64,000 bases of DNA from Streptomyces chromofuscus (lineage in GTDB: Bacteria; Actinomycetota; Actinomycetes; Streptomycetales; Streptomycetaceae). Where the stretch lies: NCBI RefSeq assembly GCF_015160875.1, contig NZ_CP063374.1, positions 3,162,001 through 3,226,000 on the forward strand. The letters are read 5' to 3'. Position numbers and translations under genes: made by a program. Positions 8,543-16,687 of the stretch are shown one piece after another (position 1 is the stretch's first letter; each line of letters begins with the position of its first letter). The notes beneath the pieces are model-generated. The model saw only the letters and a list, made by a program, of their open reading frames with translations. It did not search any database and had not been told where the DNA came from.

Positions 8543-8947
8543 TCACAGCTCCCTCAGCCGTCCCGCGATCCGCCTCACGTCGCCCTCCACGCCGGAGGCC
8601 ACATCGACGACGAGGTCGTACGCCGCGTCCTGGTCGCACGCCGCCAAGTCCACCCCGTTGACGGCCAGGAACGTCGCCGCCGCGAGCCAGGTGGTGCGCT
8701 TGTTCCCGGTGCTCTTGTTCCCGGTGCGCTTGTTCCCGTCGACGAGCGGATGGTTGGTCGCGAGGGCGTCGAGCAGAGCGGCGACCTGCTCGTACAGGTC
8801 GTCGTAGGCGGCCGTGCCGAACATCCGGGCGCGTGGCCGGTGCACCGCCGAGGCGAGCAGCCCCGGATCCAGGGCCTCGGGCGCGCGTCCGCCGAAGGCG
8901 ATCCGCGCGAGGGCGGTCACGTCGGCGACGGTCAGGTGCCGCGTCAT
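8543..8947 (-). CDS. Doc/Fic-family toxin with expanded Fic loop
   Basis: A 134-residue Doc-like Fic protein, the size expected of TA toxins that phosphorylate or AMPylate translation factors. The Fic motif HPLVDGNKRT is at residues 66-75, followed by 'TWLAAATFLAVNG', a typical Doc helix. Between them the protein carries GNKRT, GNKST, GNKRT: three copies of the anion-hole pentapeptide where one is normal. This comes from three 15-base tandem units in DNA. It probably disturbs the nucleotide-binding loop, so activity is uncertain. The ATG overlaps the stop of the antitoxin gene (ATGA), as in many TA operons. Confidence 0.85.
   Translation of the reverse strand: MTRHLTVADVTALARIAFGGRAPEALDPGLLASAVHRPRARMFGTAAYDDLYEQVAALLDALATNHPLVDGNKRTGNKSTGNKRTTWLAAATFLAVNGVDLAACDQDAAYDLVVDVASGVEGDVRRIAGRLREL
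8694..8738. repeat. Three tandem 15-bp units inside the Fic motif of the doc-like gene
   Basis: Units GTGCGCTTGTTCCCG, GTGCTCTTGTTCCCG and GTGCGCTTGTTCCCG follow each other without gap; the middle one differs by a single base. The reverse complement encodes GNKRT, GNKST, GNKRT in frame, so gain or loss of a unit changes the protein by five residues without a frameshift. Slipped-strand replication is the likely origin. Confidence 0.95.
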
Positions 8948-9327
8948 TCCCCCAGCCTCGGCAGCAGTTCGGCATGCGGCGAGGCGAGCCGCTCGGCGGC
9001 GGCGCGCACGGTCGCGCCCTCGCCGCGCACATGGGCGCGTACGGCTTCCAGCGCGATGTCCTCGGGCCCGCGCCCGCACGCGTCCGCGAGGTCGTCCACT
9101 GCTTCCCGGAGATCGGCGGGGAGGGGAAGGGCGAGCGGCGCGTCGCTGTCGCGGGCCGCACGTGCGCGGTCGGCGGCCGACGGGCTGCCGCCGGACGTGC
9201 ATGCGGCGAGACCAGGGGGATCCGCGAGGTCGTCCACTGCCTCCCGGAGATCGGCGGGGAGGGGAAGGGTGAGCTCGTGCATGCGGCGAGACCAGGGGGA
9301 GAGGTCGCCCGGAGGCGCTCGCTTCAC
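8944..9327 (-). CDS. Ribbon-helix-helix antitoxin with internal duplication
   Basis: A 127-residue protein directly upstream of the Doc-like toxin, ending in an ATGA overlap with it. The C-terminal half ('LPLPADLREAVDDLADACGR' then 'EDIALEAVRAHVR') looks like a ribbon-helix-helix DNA-binding domain followed by a toxin-binding tail. The segment LPLPADLREAVDDLAD is repeated at residues 21-36 and 67-82, from a 138-base in-frame duplication. The GTG at 9327 has GGGAG nine bases upstream; ATG 9282 is an alternative. Autoregulation of the pair is expected from the family. The duplication may give two DNA-binding units in one chain. Confidence 0.7.
   Translation of the reverse strand: MKRAPPGDLSPWSRRMHELTLPLPADLREAVDDLADPPGLAACTSGGSPSAADRARAARDSDAPLALPLPADLREAVDDLADACGRGPEDIALEAVRAHVRGEGATVRAAAERLASPHAELLPRLGE
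9083..9300. repeat. Nested direct repeats inside the antitoxin gene
   Basis: A block of about 50 bases beginning at 9083 recurs at 9221 (period 138, near-identical). A second exact 25-base repeat occurs at 9196-9220 and 9276-9300 (period 80, out of frame). The two periods show more than one duplication step. The 138-base period keeps the reading frame and doubles the ribbon-helix-helix start. Confidence 0.9.
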
Positions 9328-9330
9328 GGG

Positions 9331-10794
9331 TCACCGCTCCCGCAGGCGCGTCGTCACCCACGCGCCCACCAGCGCCACCCCCGCCATCGGCAGGAACACC
9401 GCCGTGAACGCCGCCGGATGGGAGGCCGTGGTCTCGGTCGTCGGGTGGGTCACCGCGCCGCCGCCCAGGGCCGCGAAGGCGGCACCGCCCGCGGCCAGGA
9501 GCAGGACGTTGGACAGGCCGTCGGAGATCTGCAGGGCGGCGGAGTTGCTGCCGGCCTGGTCGGGAGCGGAGAGATGGAGGAGCAGGACGCTGGTGGAGGA
9601 GATGACCAGGCCCATGCCGAGGCAGCCGAAGGCCCAGGCGACGGCAACGATCCAGACCGGGACGGCGTCGAGCAGGACACTCGGGGCGGTGGCGATGGCC
9701 GCGGCGACCAGCAGCATGCCCAGCGTCATCAGGCGTTGCCGGTACGGCTCCAGGCGTGGCCGCGACTGCGCCCAGGAGCCCAGCGCCCAGGTGGCCCCGC
9801 CCGCCGCCAGCGAGAAACCGGCGAGCGTCGGGGAGAGCCCGCGCTGCGTGACCAGCATCAGCGGCACGAAGGACTCCGCGGCGATGAACGACCCCGCCGA
9901 GACGCCGCGCAGCAGCACGACGGAGGGCAGGCCGCGGGCCGCCCGCCAGGTGCCGCGCGGGAGGAGACCCAGGACCGCCGGGACCAGCAGCGCGGCGCCC
10001 GCCACGCCGGGCAGCACGGAGAGCCAGCGCAGGTCCTGGGCCGCGTACTGGAGCAGCCCGGCGCCGAACGAGATGCCGAGCGCGAGACGGATACGACGGC
10101 GGTCGAAGGAGCCCCCGCCCTTGCAGTCCTTCCCGTCCTTCCCGTCCGCCACCGGGCCCGTCGCCCGGGTGCGGAGCTGCGGCAGCGCGAGCGCCAGCGG
10201 GAGCAGCACCAGCACCGGTATCCCGAGGAACACCCAGCGCCAGCCGAGCTGTTCGGTCACCGCTCCCGCCGCGAGCGGCCCCACCACCGAGGGCACCACC
10301 CAGCTCGCCGCGAACGCCGCCATGATCGCCGGCCGCAGCCGCTCCGGATAGGCCCGCCCGACCACGACGTACAGCGCCACGATCACCATTCCGCCGCCGA
10401 GCCCCTGCACCGCCCGCCCGAGGATGAACAGCCACATCGCCCCCGCCGTCCCGGACAGCAGCAGGCCCGCGGCGAAGGCGCCGATCCCGGTGGTCAGCGG
10501 GCCCAGCGGGCCGCGCCGGTCGGACCACTGCCCCGCGAGCACCATGGCGAACAGACTCGTCGTGAAGTACCCCGAGAACGCGAACGCGTACAGCGGCACC
10601 CCGTCCAGTTCCCGCGCCGCCACCGGCATCGCCGTGCCCACGGCCGTCGCCTCGAAGGCGATCAGCAGCACGACCGAGACGATGCCCACGCTCAGCGCCC
10701 GGTACGACCGGCTCAGTACGCCCTCGCCGTCGGGTCTCGGCGGGACGGTCGAGGCGTCTGCGACGTCGGTGTCGCGGGGGTTCGGGGCAGCCAT
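9331..10794 (-). CDS. MFS (DHA2-like) multidrug-type exporter
   Basis: A 487-residue major facilitator with about 12-14 membrane segments. Typical motifs are 'GQWSDRRGPLGPL' in the first cytoplasmic loop and 'GRAVQGLGGGMVIVALYVVV' in helix 4. A Lys/Gly-rich cytoplasmic loop lies near residue 215. The ATG at 10794 was chosen because residues before it form no membrane or conserved part; the frame stays open further upstream. The stop lies only 3 bases from the antitoxin start. Substrate is unknown; drug or metabolite export is a family-based guess. Confidence 0.88.
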   Translation of the reverse strand: MAAPNPRDTDVADASTVPPRPDGEGVLSRSYRALSVGIVSVVLLIAFEATAVGTAMPVAARELDGVPLYAFAFSGYFTTSLFAMVLAGQWSDRRGPLGPLTTGIGAFAAGLLLSGTAGAMWLFILGRAVQGLGGGMVIVALYVVVGRAYPERLRPAIMAAFAASWVVPSVVGPLAAGAVTEQLGWRWVFLGIPVLVLLPLALALPQLRTRATGPVADGKDGKDCKGGGSFDRRRIRLALGISFGAGLLQYAAQDLRWLSVLPGVAGAALLVPAVLGLLPRGTWRAARGLPSVVLLRGVSAGSFIAAESFVPLMLVTQRGLSPTLAGFSLAAGGATWALGSWAQSRPRLEPYRQRLMTLGMLLVAAAIATAPSVLLDAVPVWIVAVAWAFGCLGMGLVISSTSVLLLHLSAPDQAGSNSAALQISDGLSNVLLLAAGGAAFAALGGGAVTHPTTETTASHPAAFTAVFLPMAGVALVGAWVTTRLRER

Positions 10795-11041
10795 GTACGC
10801 CAGCGTAAGGGGCACAACCGGATATGGCCCCTGTCGGGAGATGGGGCCCGCCTCAGCCCTTGGTCGTACACCCGCCCGTTCGTGAACGTCGGGTGGCAGG
10901 CCCGTTGCGGCACGCCGCCTCTCCTCGAGACCCGCCCCGCGGGCGGAGTCCGCTGATGGATGCCGCACAGGCGCGTCCCTGGGACCAGAGGTACGCGGCT
11001 TCGCATCCCGCCACGGTTTCCGCGACGCGTCCTGAGGTGCC

Positions 11042-12220
11042 TCAGAGCACCCCGCCCGCCTCGTCCTGGAACAGTTCCGTCCAGTAGTGCCAGCCCGTGC
11101 GGTCGACCGTGCCCGTCGGGTCGACCCTGCGCAGGACGTCGATCATCGTCGCTGCCAGCTGGTCGTAGGCCTCCGTGGTCAGTTCGTGGTCCGAGGCGGC
11201 GTCGATCGCCTTCTCGCGGTGCAGCAGCCAGAGGGTGAACGCGAGGGTGGAGATGTCCGTGTTGAGGGGGTACAGCCTCGCCTCGGGCTCGCTCCAGTTC
11301 AGCACCTCGCCGGTGGCTCCGTCGACGACGAGGCTGTTGTCCTCGATGAGGTAGCCGAGGCGTATCAAGTGGTCGGCGCGGGCGGGGAGCCTGTCGGCCG
11401 GGAAGTCGCCGGGGCGTTCCTCGGTGCAGTACTCGGTGAGGGTCGGGAGCGGGACGTCCGTGTCGAGGTGGAAGAGGAAGCCGTCCTCGGGCAGGCCCGT
11501 CTCGCGCAGGAAGCGGCGGGTCGGCTCGTGGGTGAGGGTCGCGGGGAAGTCGACGTCCTCGAAGCGGGCGATCCGGCCGGGGCCGAACTCCTGGTCCAGC
11601 AGACGTGGCGGCAGGTCCAGGGTCAGGCCGGACACGGTGCCGGGGCCCGCCATCAGGGCGAGCGGGCGGATCAGTGCCGCCATCCGCCAGTACGGCGACA
11701 CCTCACCGTCCGGTCCCGTCCCCTCCTCGAACACCGCGAGCAGCTGCCGGGTCGCCTCCGCCACCGCCTTCGGCCCGACGCGGCCGGCGTACGAGGCGAA
11801 CTGACCGCGCAGATCCGCCAGTTCCTCCGTCGCCGCGGCGAACCGGACCAGCGTCCGCAGGGACGGCGCCAGCGGGCGGCTGTCCATCAGGTCGGGGCGG
11901 TCCGGGAAGAAACAGGTCGTCGAGACCTCGCCGGTCGCGCCGTCGAGCAGCACCGACTCCGGCTCCAGGCCGTCGGGCGCCAGGAGTCCGCCTATGACCA
12001 GCTGTTCGCGCAGCCGGGTCATCAGGCGGTCGGGGTCGGCCGTCACGTCGGCCACCGTCCGCAGGCCGTGACTGCGCAGTACCTCGAACGTCAACAGGTG
12101 GCTGTCGCCCGGCAGTCCGGGACCCGTCAGCCAGCTGCGCGTGGGCGCATGGGTGACGTACGGGTCGAGTTGGTCCTCGGTCAACGTGATCACCGCGGCA
12201 GCGGCGTCGATCGTGCTCAT
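11042..12220 (-). CDS. SUKH-4-type immunity-like protein, duplicated domain
   Basis: A soluble protein of 392 residues made of two related halves. 'THAPTRSWLTGPGLPGD' near residue 22 is echoed by 'THEPTRRFLRETGLPED' near 215, and each half ends with a 'VxDGATGEV' strand ('VLLDGATGEV', 'VVDGATGEV'). This is the pattern of SUKH-4 family proteins, which neutralise polymorphic toxins in many bacteria and occur as orphan copies in Streptomyces. No toxin gene lies next to it. It may be an orphan immunity protein or have been recruited for another binding role. The ATG at 12220 is preceded by GGGGGAA. Confidence 0.75.
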   Translation of the reverse strand: MSTIDAAAAVITLTEDQLDPYVTHAPTRSWLTGPGLPGDSHLLTFEVLRSHGLRTVADVTADPDRLMTRLREQLVIGGLLAPDGLEPESVLLDGATGEVSTTCFFPDRPDLMDSRPLAPSLRTLVRFAAATEELADLRGQFASYAGRVGPKAVAEATRQLLAVFEEGTGPDGEVSPYWRMAALIRPLALMAGPGTVSGLTLDLPPRLLDQEFGPGRIARFEDVDFPATLTHEPTRRFLRETGLPEDGFLFHLDTDVPLPTLTEYCTEERPGDFPADRLPARADHLIRLGYLIEDNSLVVDGATGEVLNWSEPEARLYPLNTDISTLAFTLWLLHREKAIDAASDHELTTEAYDQLAATMIDVLRRVDPTGTVDRTGWHYWTELFQDEAGGVL

Positions 12221-12608
12221 GGCTTCCCCCGCGCGTGCTCGTCCAGGAGGTACGCCCGCCCGCCGTGCCCGAGCGGCCGTCCCCACTGCCCAGAACACTA
12301 CGCGCCACCACTGACAATCGCTCGGACCTGCGGAAACACCGAGAGAACGACGTCCGTCGAACGGCAGGCGTCCCCGGCCGCACGTCACCGACCGAGCGTC
12401 ACGCGCCAAGCGCCGGACGGCGCGGTCTCCCACTCCTGCGCCGCACATCCCGCCGAACGGCACACCTCCCGGGCCTCCGCCGGAAGTCACCCGCCGAACG
12501 GCACACCTCCCGGGCCCTCGCCGACGTCACCCGGCGAACGGCACGCCTTACGCTCCCCCGACGGACGTCACCGCCGAACACCGCCCTCAGGAACCGGCGT
12601 TCACCGGG
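12221..12608. repeat. Intergenic region with about 40-bp degenerate tandem repeats
   Basis: Between the molybdenum-subunit stop and the SUKH-type gene. Units beginning at about 12450, 12491 and 12531 share the core CCGCCGAACGGCACACCTCC and end in GTCAC, with a partial unit near 12571 and a diverged relative near 12354. The period is 40-41 bases. The array lies directly 3' of the molybdenum-subunit gene. There is no leader, cas gene or spacer-like variation, so it is not CRISPR. The part nearest 12220 should hold the promoter of the SUKH-type gene. Confidence 0.8.
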
Positions 12609-14918
12609 TCACTGCCCGGTCACCACCGCGGCCTGCGGGCGGATCGGGAGGCGGTTCACCGGGCGGCCCGTCGCCGCCCGCACCGCCGACGCGATCGCCG
12701 CCGGTGACGCCACGACCGGCACCGCGCTGACCGCCTTCGCCCCGAAGGGCGCCACCACGTCCCGCTCCTCGACCAGCTTCACGATCCGGATGTCGGGCGC
12801 GTCCAGCGCCGTCGGCAGGACGTAGCCGGTGAGGTCGGGATGCCGTATCACGCCCCGCGGCGTGCGCAGGTTCTCCGTGAGGGCGATGCCGACGCCCTGG
12901 GTGACGCCCGCCTCGACGCGCGCCGCGAGCTGCGCCGGGTTCAGCACCCGCCCGACGTCCTGCGCGACCGCCAGCTCCACCACCCGTACCGAGCCGATCT
13001 CGATGTCGACGTCCACCACCGCGCGGATCGCGCAGAAGGCGAGCCCGACGAAGGCGTCGCCCTGCCCGGTCGCGTCGAGCGGCTCGGTGGGGTGCGGGCG
13101 GCACTGGGCCGTCGCCCACAGTTCCTTGCCGTCCAGCGCCTCGGTGACGGTGGTCGACAGCACGCCGTCGTACGACGTGATCTTGCCGTCGGTGATCTGG
13201 AGCAGCTCGGTGGACATGCCGAACTTGTGCGCCAGGGGTTGCAGCAGCTGCGTGCGGACCATCTTCGCCGCGCGTTCCACCGCACCGCCCGACACCCAGG
13301 TGTGACGGCCTCGGCAGCCCGCGCCGGCGGGCGGCTGGTCGGTGTCGACGGGGGCCACGTGCACCTCGTCGATGCCGAGCGTCTCCTGGACGATCTGGCG
13401 CGCCAGCGTCGTGAAGCCCTGCCCGGTCTCGACGGCCGCGCACAGCACGGTCGCCACGCCGTCCTGGACCTTCACGGTGGCGGTGGAGACCTCGTCGGCG
13501 CCCTCCGCGCCGAGCATGTGCACCATGCCGATGCCGTAGCCGACGCCCCGGCGCACCGCGCCCGGTTCGCCCGCGCCCTCGGGGCCGCCGGGCAGCAGCC
13601 ACTCGTCCTCGGGGGTGTCCTTGGGGAGCTCGGGCAGCGGGAAGTCCCGTACCGCCTGGAGCAGTTCCGCGACCGGCGCCGGGCACGTCACCGTCTGGCC
13701 GGTGGGGAGCACGTCGCCCGTGGCCATGACGTTGCGCAGGCGCAGTTCCGCCGGTTCGACGCCGAGCTTCTTGGCCAGCTTGTCCATCTGCGCCTCGTAG
13801 GCGGCGCAGACCTGCATGGCGCCCTCGCCGCGCACGTGGCCGGAGGGCGGGTTGTTGGTGCGGACGGCCCAGCCCTCGATGAAGGCGTTCGGGACGACGT
13901 ACGGGCCGCAGGCGAACGCCACCGCCGCGGCCAGCGCCTCCGCCGAGGTGTCCGCGTACGCGCCCGCGTCCAGCAGGATCTGCGCCTCGACCTTCACCAG
14001 CCTGCCCTCGGCGTCGGCGTGGTGGCGGTAGCGCAGCAGCGTGGGGTGACGGTGCGTGTGGCCCAGGAAGGACTCCTCGCGCGTCGCCGTGAGCTTCACC
14101 GGGCAGCCGGTCCTCAACGCCAGCAGGCCCAGCGGGAGCTGGAAGCCCTGGTCCTCGCGGTCGGCGGTGGCGCCGGGCACGCCGGTGACGACGACCTTGA
14201 CGCGTTCGGGCTCCAGGCCGTAGCAGGCGGCGGCGGTGTCGCGGTCGGTGTGCGGGTCGGTGGACGCCAGGTACAGCTCCACGCCGCCGTCGGGCCGCGG
14301 CACCGCGAGGCCGGCCTCGGCGCCGATGGGGGCCGGGTCCTGGCGGCCGATGCGGTACAGGCCCTCGACGACGACCTCGCCGGACGCGTCCGGGTCGCCG
14401 TGCCGCAGCGGGATGTGCCGGATCAGGTTGCCGTCGGGGTGCAGCGGCTCGGCCTCGAAGGCCTGCTCCGGGTCGGTCACCGGGTCGAGCACCTCGTACT
14501 CGACGATGACGGCCGCCGCCGCCATCCGCGCGGTGTCCGGGTGGTCGGCGGCGACGGCGGCGATGGGCTCGCCGTGGTGGCGTACGACCTCGGAGGCGAA
14601 CACCGGGCGGTCGGCCTTGCCGCGGCCGTGCAACGGGGAGCCGGGCACGTCCTCGTGGGTGACGACGGCCCGGACGCCGGGCATCTCGCGCGCGTGGGAG
14701 GTGTCGATGGACAGGATGCGCGCGTGCGGGTGGGGTGAGCGCAGTACGGCCGCCCAGAGCAGGCCCTCGGCCCACAGGTCGGCGGCGTACGGGAAGGTGC
14801 CCTCGGTCTTCGCGCGGGAGTCGGCGGCGGGCAGGGAGGCGCCGAGGCCGTGCGGGAGCGGCTCCGCGGCGGGCACGGCCTCCGCGGTGGTGGTCGCGGT
14901 GGCGGCTTCGTTGCTCAC
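12609..14918 (-). CDS. Xanthine dehydrogenase-type molybdopterin subunit, divergent active site
   Basis: A 769-residue large subunit of the molybdenum hydroxylase family. An N-terminal aldehyde-oxidase a/b hammerhead ('PHARILSIDTSHAREMPGVR', about residue 65) is followed by the Mo-binding domains, with 'GHVRGEGAMQVCAAYEAQMD' near 355 and 'ETGQGFTTLARQIVQETLG' near 500. The C-terminal motif, usually GVGEPP with a catalytic Glu, reads 'GAKAVSAVPVV', so the Glu aligns with Ala. The usual GGGFG loop is replaced by 'GATADREDQ'. It is last of a three-gene operon and overlaps the 2Fe-2S gene by ATGA. Substrate is unknown; classic xanthine oxidation is doubtful. Confidence 0.85.
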   Translation of the reverse strand: MSNEAATATTTAEAVPAAEPLPHGLGASLPAADSRAKTEGTFPYAADLWAEGLLWAAVLRSPHPHARILSIDTSHAREMPGVRAVVTHEDVPGSPLHGRGKADRPVFASEVVRHHGEPIAAVAADHPDTARMAAAAVIVEYEVLDPVTDPEQAFEAEPLHPDGNLIRHIPLRHGDPDASGEVVVEGLYRIGRQDPAPIGAEAGLAVPRPDGGVELYLASTDPHTDRDTAAACYGLEPERVKVVVTGVPGATADREDQGFQLPLGLLALRTGCPVKLTATREESFLGHTHRHPTLLRYRHHADAEGRLVKVEAQILLDAGAYADTSAEALAAAVAFACGPYVVPNAFIEGWAVRTNNPPSGHVRGEGAMQVCAAYEAQMDKLAKKLGVEPAELRLRNVMATGDVLPTGQTVTCPAPVAELLQAVRDFPLPELPKDTPEDEWLLPGGPEGAGEPGAVRRGVGYGIGMVHMLGAEGADEVSTATVKVQDGVATVLCAAVETGQGFTTLARQIVQETLGIDEVHVAPVDTDQPPAGAGCRGRHTWVSGGAVERAAKMVRTQLLQPLAHKFGMSTELLQITDGKITSYDGVLSTTVTEALDGKELWATAQCRPHPTEPLDATGQGDAFVGLAFCAIRAVVDVDIEIGSVRVVELAVAQDVGRVLNPAQLAARVEAGVTQGVGIALTENLRTPRGVIRHPDLTGYVLPTALDAPDIRIVKLVEERDVVAPFGAKAVSAVPVVASPAAIASAVRAATGRPVNRLPIRPQAAVVTGQ

Positions 14919-16687
14919 GCCTGGCCTCCGTCCTGGCCCTGTCCGTACGGCTGGTCATGCGGTCCGGGCGGTGTCCCGGGGGTCTCGAACGCCGACGGGT
15001 TGACGCCGCCGGCCCCGGGGCCCGCCTGGTGAGGAATACGCGGCTCGCCGGCCTCCGGTTCGGGCGCGTCGGCCGCGGAGTGCGCCTCGCGTTCGGCCAC
15101 GACGTCCTGGACGGCCTCCAGCACGGCCCGGTAGCCCGAGCAGCGGCAGAGGTTGCCGCACAGCGCCTGGCGGGTCTCCAGCTCGGTCGGCGCCGGGTTG
15201 CCCTCCAGCAGGTCGTGCACGGTCATCGCCATGCCCGGCACGCAGAAACCGCACTGCACCGCACCGCACTTGGCGAGCGCCCGCTGCACGTCCGACGGCT
15301 GCCCGTCGACGGCCAGGCCCTCCACGGTGCGCACCTCGCTGCCGGCCGCGGTGACCGCGGGCACCAGGCAGGAGGCGACGAGCCGTCCGTCGACCTGGAC
15401 GTTGCAGGCCCCGCACTCGCCCTGCGAGCAGCCGTCCTTGGCGCCCGCGAGGCCCAGCCGCTCCCGCAGCACGTACAGCAGCGACTCGCCGATCCACGCG
15501 TCGGTGACGGGGCGGTCGGCGCCGTTGACGCGCAGCACGTAGGAGGCGAGGGGGTGTTCCTCGTGCGAGGCCGTGGCGGACGGCTCGGCCGGAGCGTCCG
15601 GCTCGCCCGCGCGACCGTCGGGCACCGGCTCCTCTCCGGACTCCGGCCCGGCTTCGGCGCCCTCGGCCGGGACGGATCCACCGGCGGAACTCCCGGCACT
15701 CTCGGCAAGGCCCTCGCCAAGGCCCTCGGACGGCCCCTCAGCGCCCTCCAGGCCCCCCGGCCGGCCCGGTACGCCCTCCGGTGCCGCAGCGGGCCTCTCA
15801 GCCGCCTCCGCGACCTCGTGAGCCCTCGGCGCCTCGTGAGCGTGGTGGGGCGGCTCCTCGCCGGTGGGCGCGCCGGCGTAGAGCAGCTGCCCCGGGTCGT
15901 GCCCGGTGTCGTGCGCCGCGTCGTGTCCCGTGCCGTGCCCGGTGTCGTGCCCCGTGCCGTGCTCCTGCGCGTCGGGGTGGCCCCAGGGCTGCCCGGGCGC
16001 CCCGGTGGCCCAGGGGGCGGACGCGCCTCCGGGGAGCGTGGCGGGCGGCGTGCCGCCCCACTGCTCCACCAGTGCCGACGTCGTGAACTCGCCGGACTCG
16101 TCCGGAAGATCACCGTTCGCGACGGGGATCGACCACTGCCCGGTCACGTCGTGACCGGGGGCCGGGGCGGGCTGCGACTGGCCCGGGTGCGGCTGGTCCG
16201 CGTGGGACTGGTCCCCGTACGGCTGACCGGCGTGAGACTGCTCCCCGTGCGGCTGGTCCGCGTGGGACTGGTCCCCGTACGGTTGGCCCGCGTGCGGCTG
16301 ACCGGGATGCGCCTGGTCCGCATGCTGCCGGTCGGCCTCGTCGAAGCTCCACTGCCCGGTGTGCCCGGGCTCGTACGCGAACCGGTCCTGAGCACCGCCC
16401 TGGTGCGCGGCGTTCTGGTCGGGCCACTGCGCGCCCCCCGGTGGCACGCCCCAGCCGCCGGTCGCCGCGGGGTCGGTGCCGGTGGCGGGCGTGACCGTTA
16501 TCGGCGGCGGCACATAGCCGTGGCCGGGCGCGGCCAGGGGGCTGTCGGCGGAGGCCAGGAGCGCGTCGATGCCGCCCTCCGGGAGCTTCACGAAGGCGGT
16601 CGCGCCGTCGTCGTAGTCGCCCTGGGGCAGCGGGTCCCAGCGGCCGCCGCCCTGGGACGTGCCCTCTCCGTGCTGGTCGTCGGTCAC
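14915..16687 (-). CDS. 2Fe-2S subunit of molybdenum hydroxylase with long disordered N-terminus
   Basis: A 590-residue protein, whereas this subunit usually has about 160-200. Only the last 200 or so residues are the classic electron-transfer subunit: a plant-type ferredoxin cluster ('CSQGECGACNV') and a second 2Fe-2S domain ('CGAVQCGFCVPGM' and 'CGNLCRCSGYR'). The first 370 residues are low-complexity: His/Gln/Asp/Pro-rich repeats such as 'HADQPHGEQSHAGQPYGDQS', Gly/His runs and an acidic Glu/Pro-rich part. The GTG start overlaps the FAD-subunit stop (GTGA). It passes electrons between Mo and FAD subunits; the tail's role is unknown. Confidence 0.9.
   Translation of the reverse strand: MTDDQHGEGTSQGGGRWDPLPQGDYDDGATAFVKLPEGGIDALLASADSPLAAPGHGYVPPPITVTPATGTDPAATGGWGVPPGGAQWPDQNAAHQGGAQDRFAYEPGHTGQWSFDEADRQHADQAHPGQPHAGQPYGDQSHADQPHGEQSHAGQPYGDQSHADQPHPGQSQPAPAPGHDVTGQWSIPVANGDLPDESGEFTTSALVEQWGGTPPATLPGGASAPWATGAPGQPWGHPDAQEHGTGHDTGHGTGHDAAHDTGHDPGQLLYAGAPTGEEPPHHAHEAPRAHEVAEAAERPAAAPEGVPGRPGGLEGAEGPSEGLGEGLAESAGSSAGGSVPAEGAEAGPESGEEPVPDGRAGEPDAPAEPSATASHEEHPLASYVLRVNGADRPVTDAWIGESLLYVLRERLGLAGAKDGCSQGECGACNVQVDGRLVASCLVPAVTAAGSEVRTVEGLAVDGQPSDVQRALAKCGAVQCGFCVPGMAMTVHDLLEGNPAPTELETRQALCGNLCRCSGYRAVLEAVQDVVAEREAHSAADAPEPEAGEPRIPHQAGPGAGGVNPSAFETPGTPPGPHDQPYGQGQDGGQA

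Noticed and set aside
12450..12571. Possible CRISPR array
   Set aside because: Only about four units, whole 40-bp unit is repeated without variable spacers, and no cas genes are in the window. The same holds for 37417-37600.
12601..14958. Long open frame overlapping the molybdenum-subunit gene in another frame (same strand)
   Set aside because: Codon bias in high-GC DNA creates such frames; the real subunit has all family motifs and this one is Arg/Gly/Pro-rich with none.
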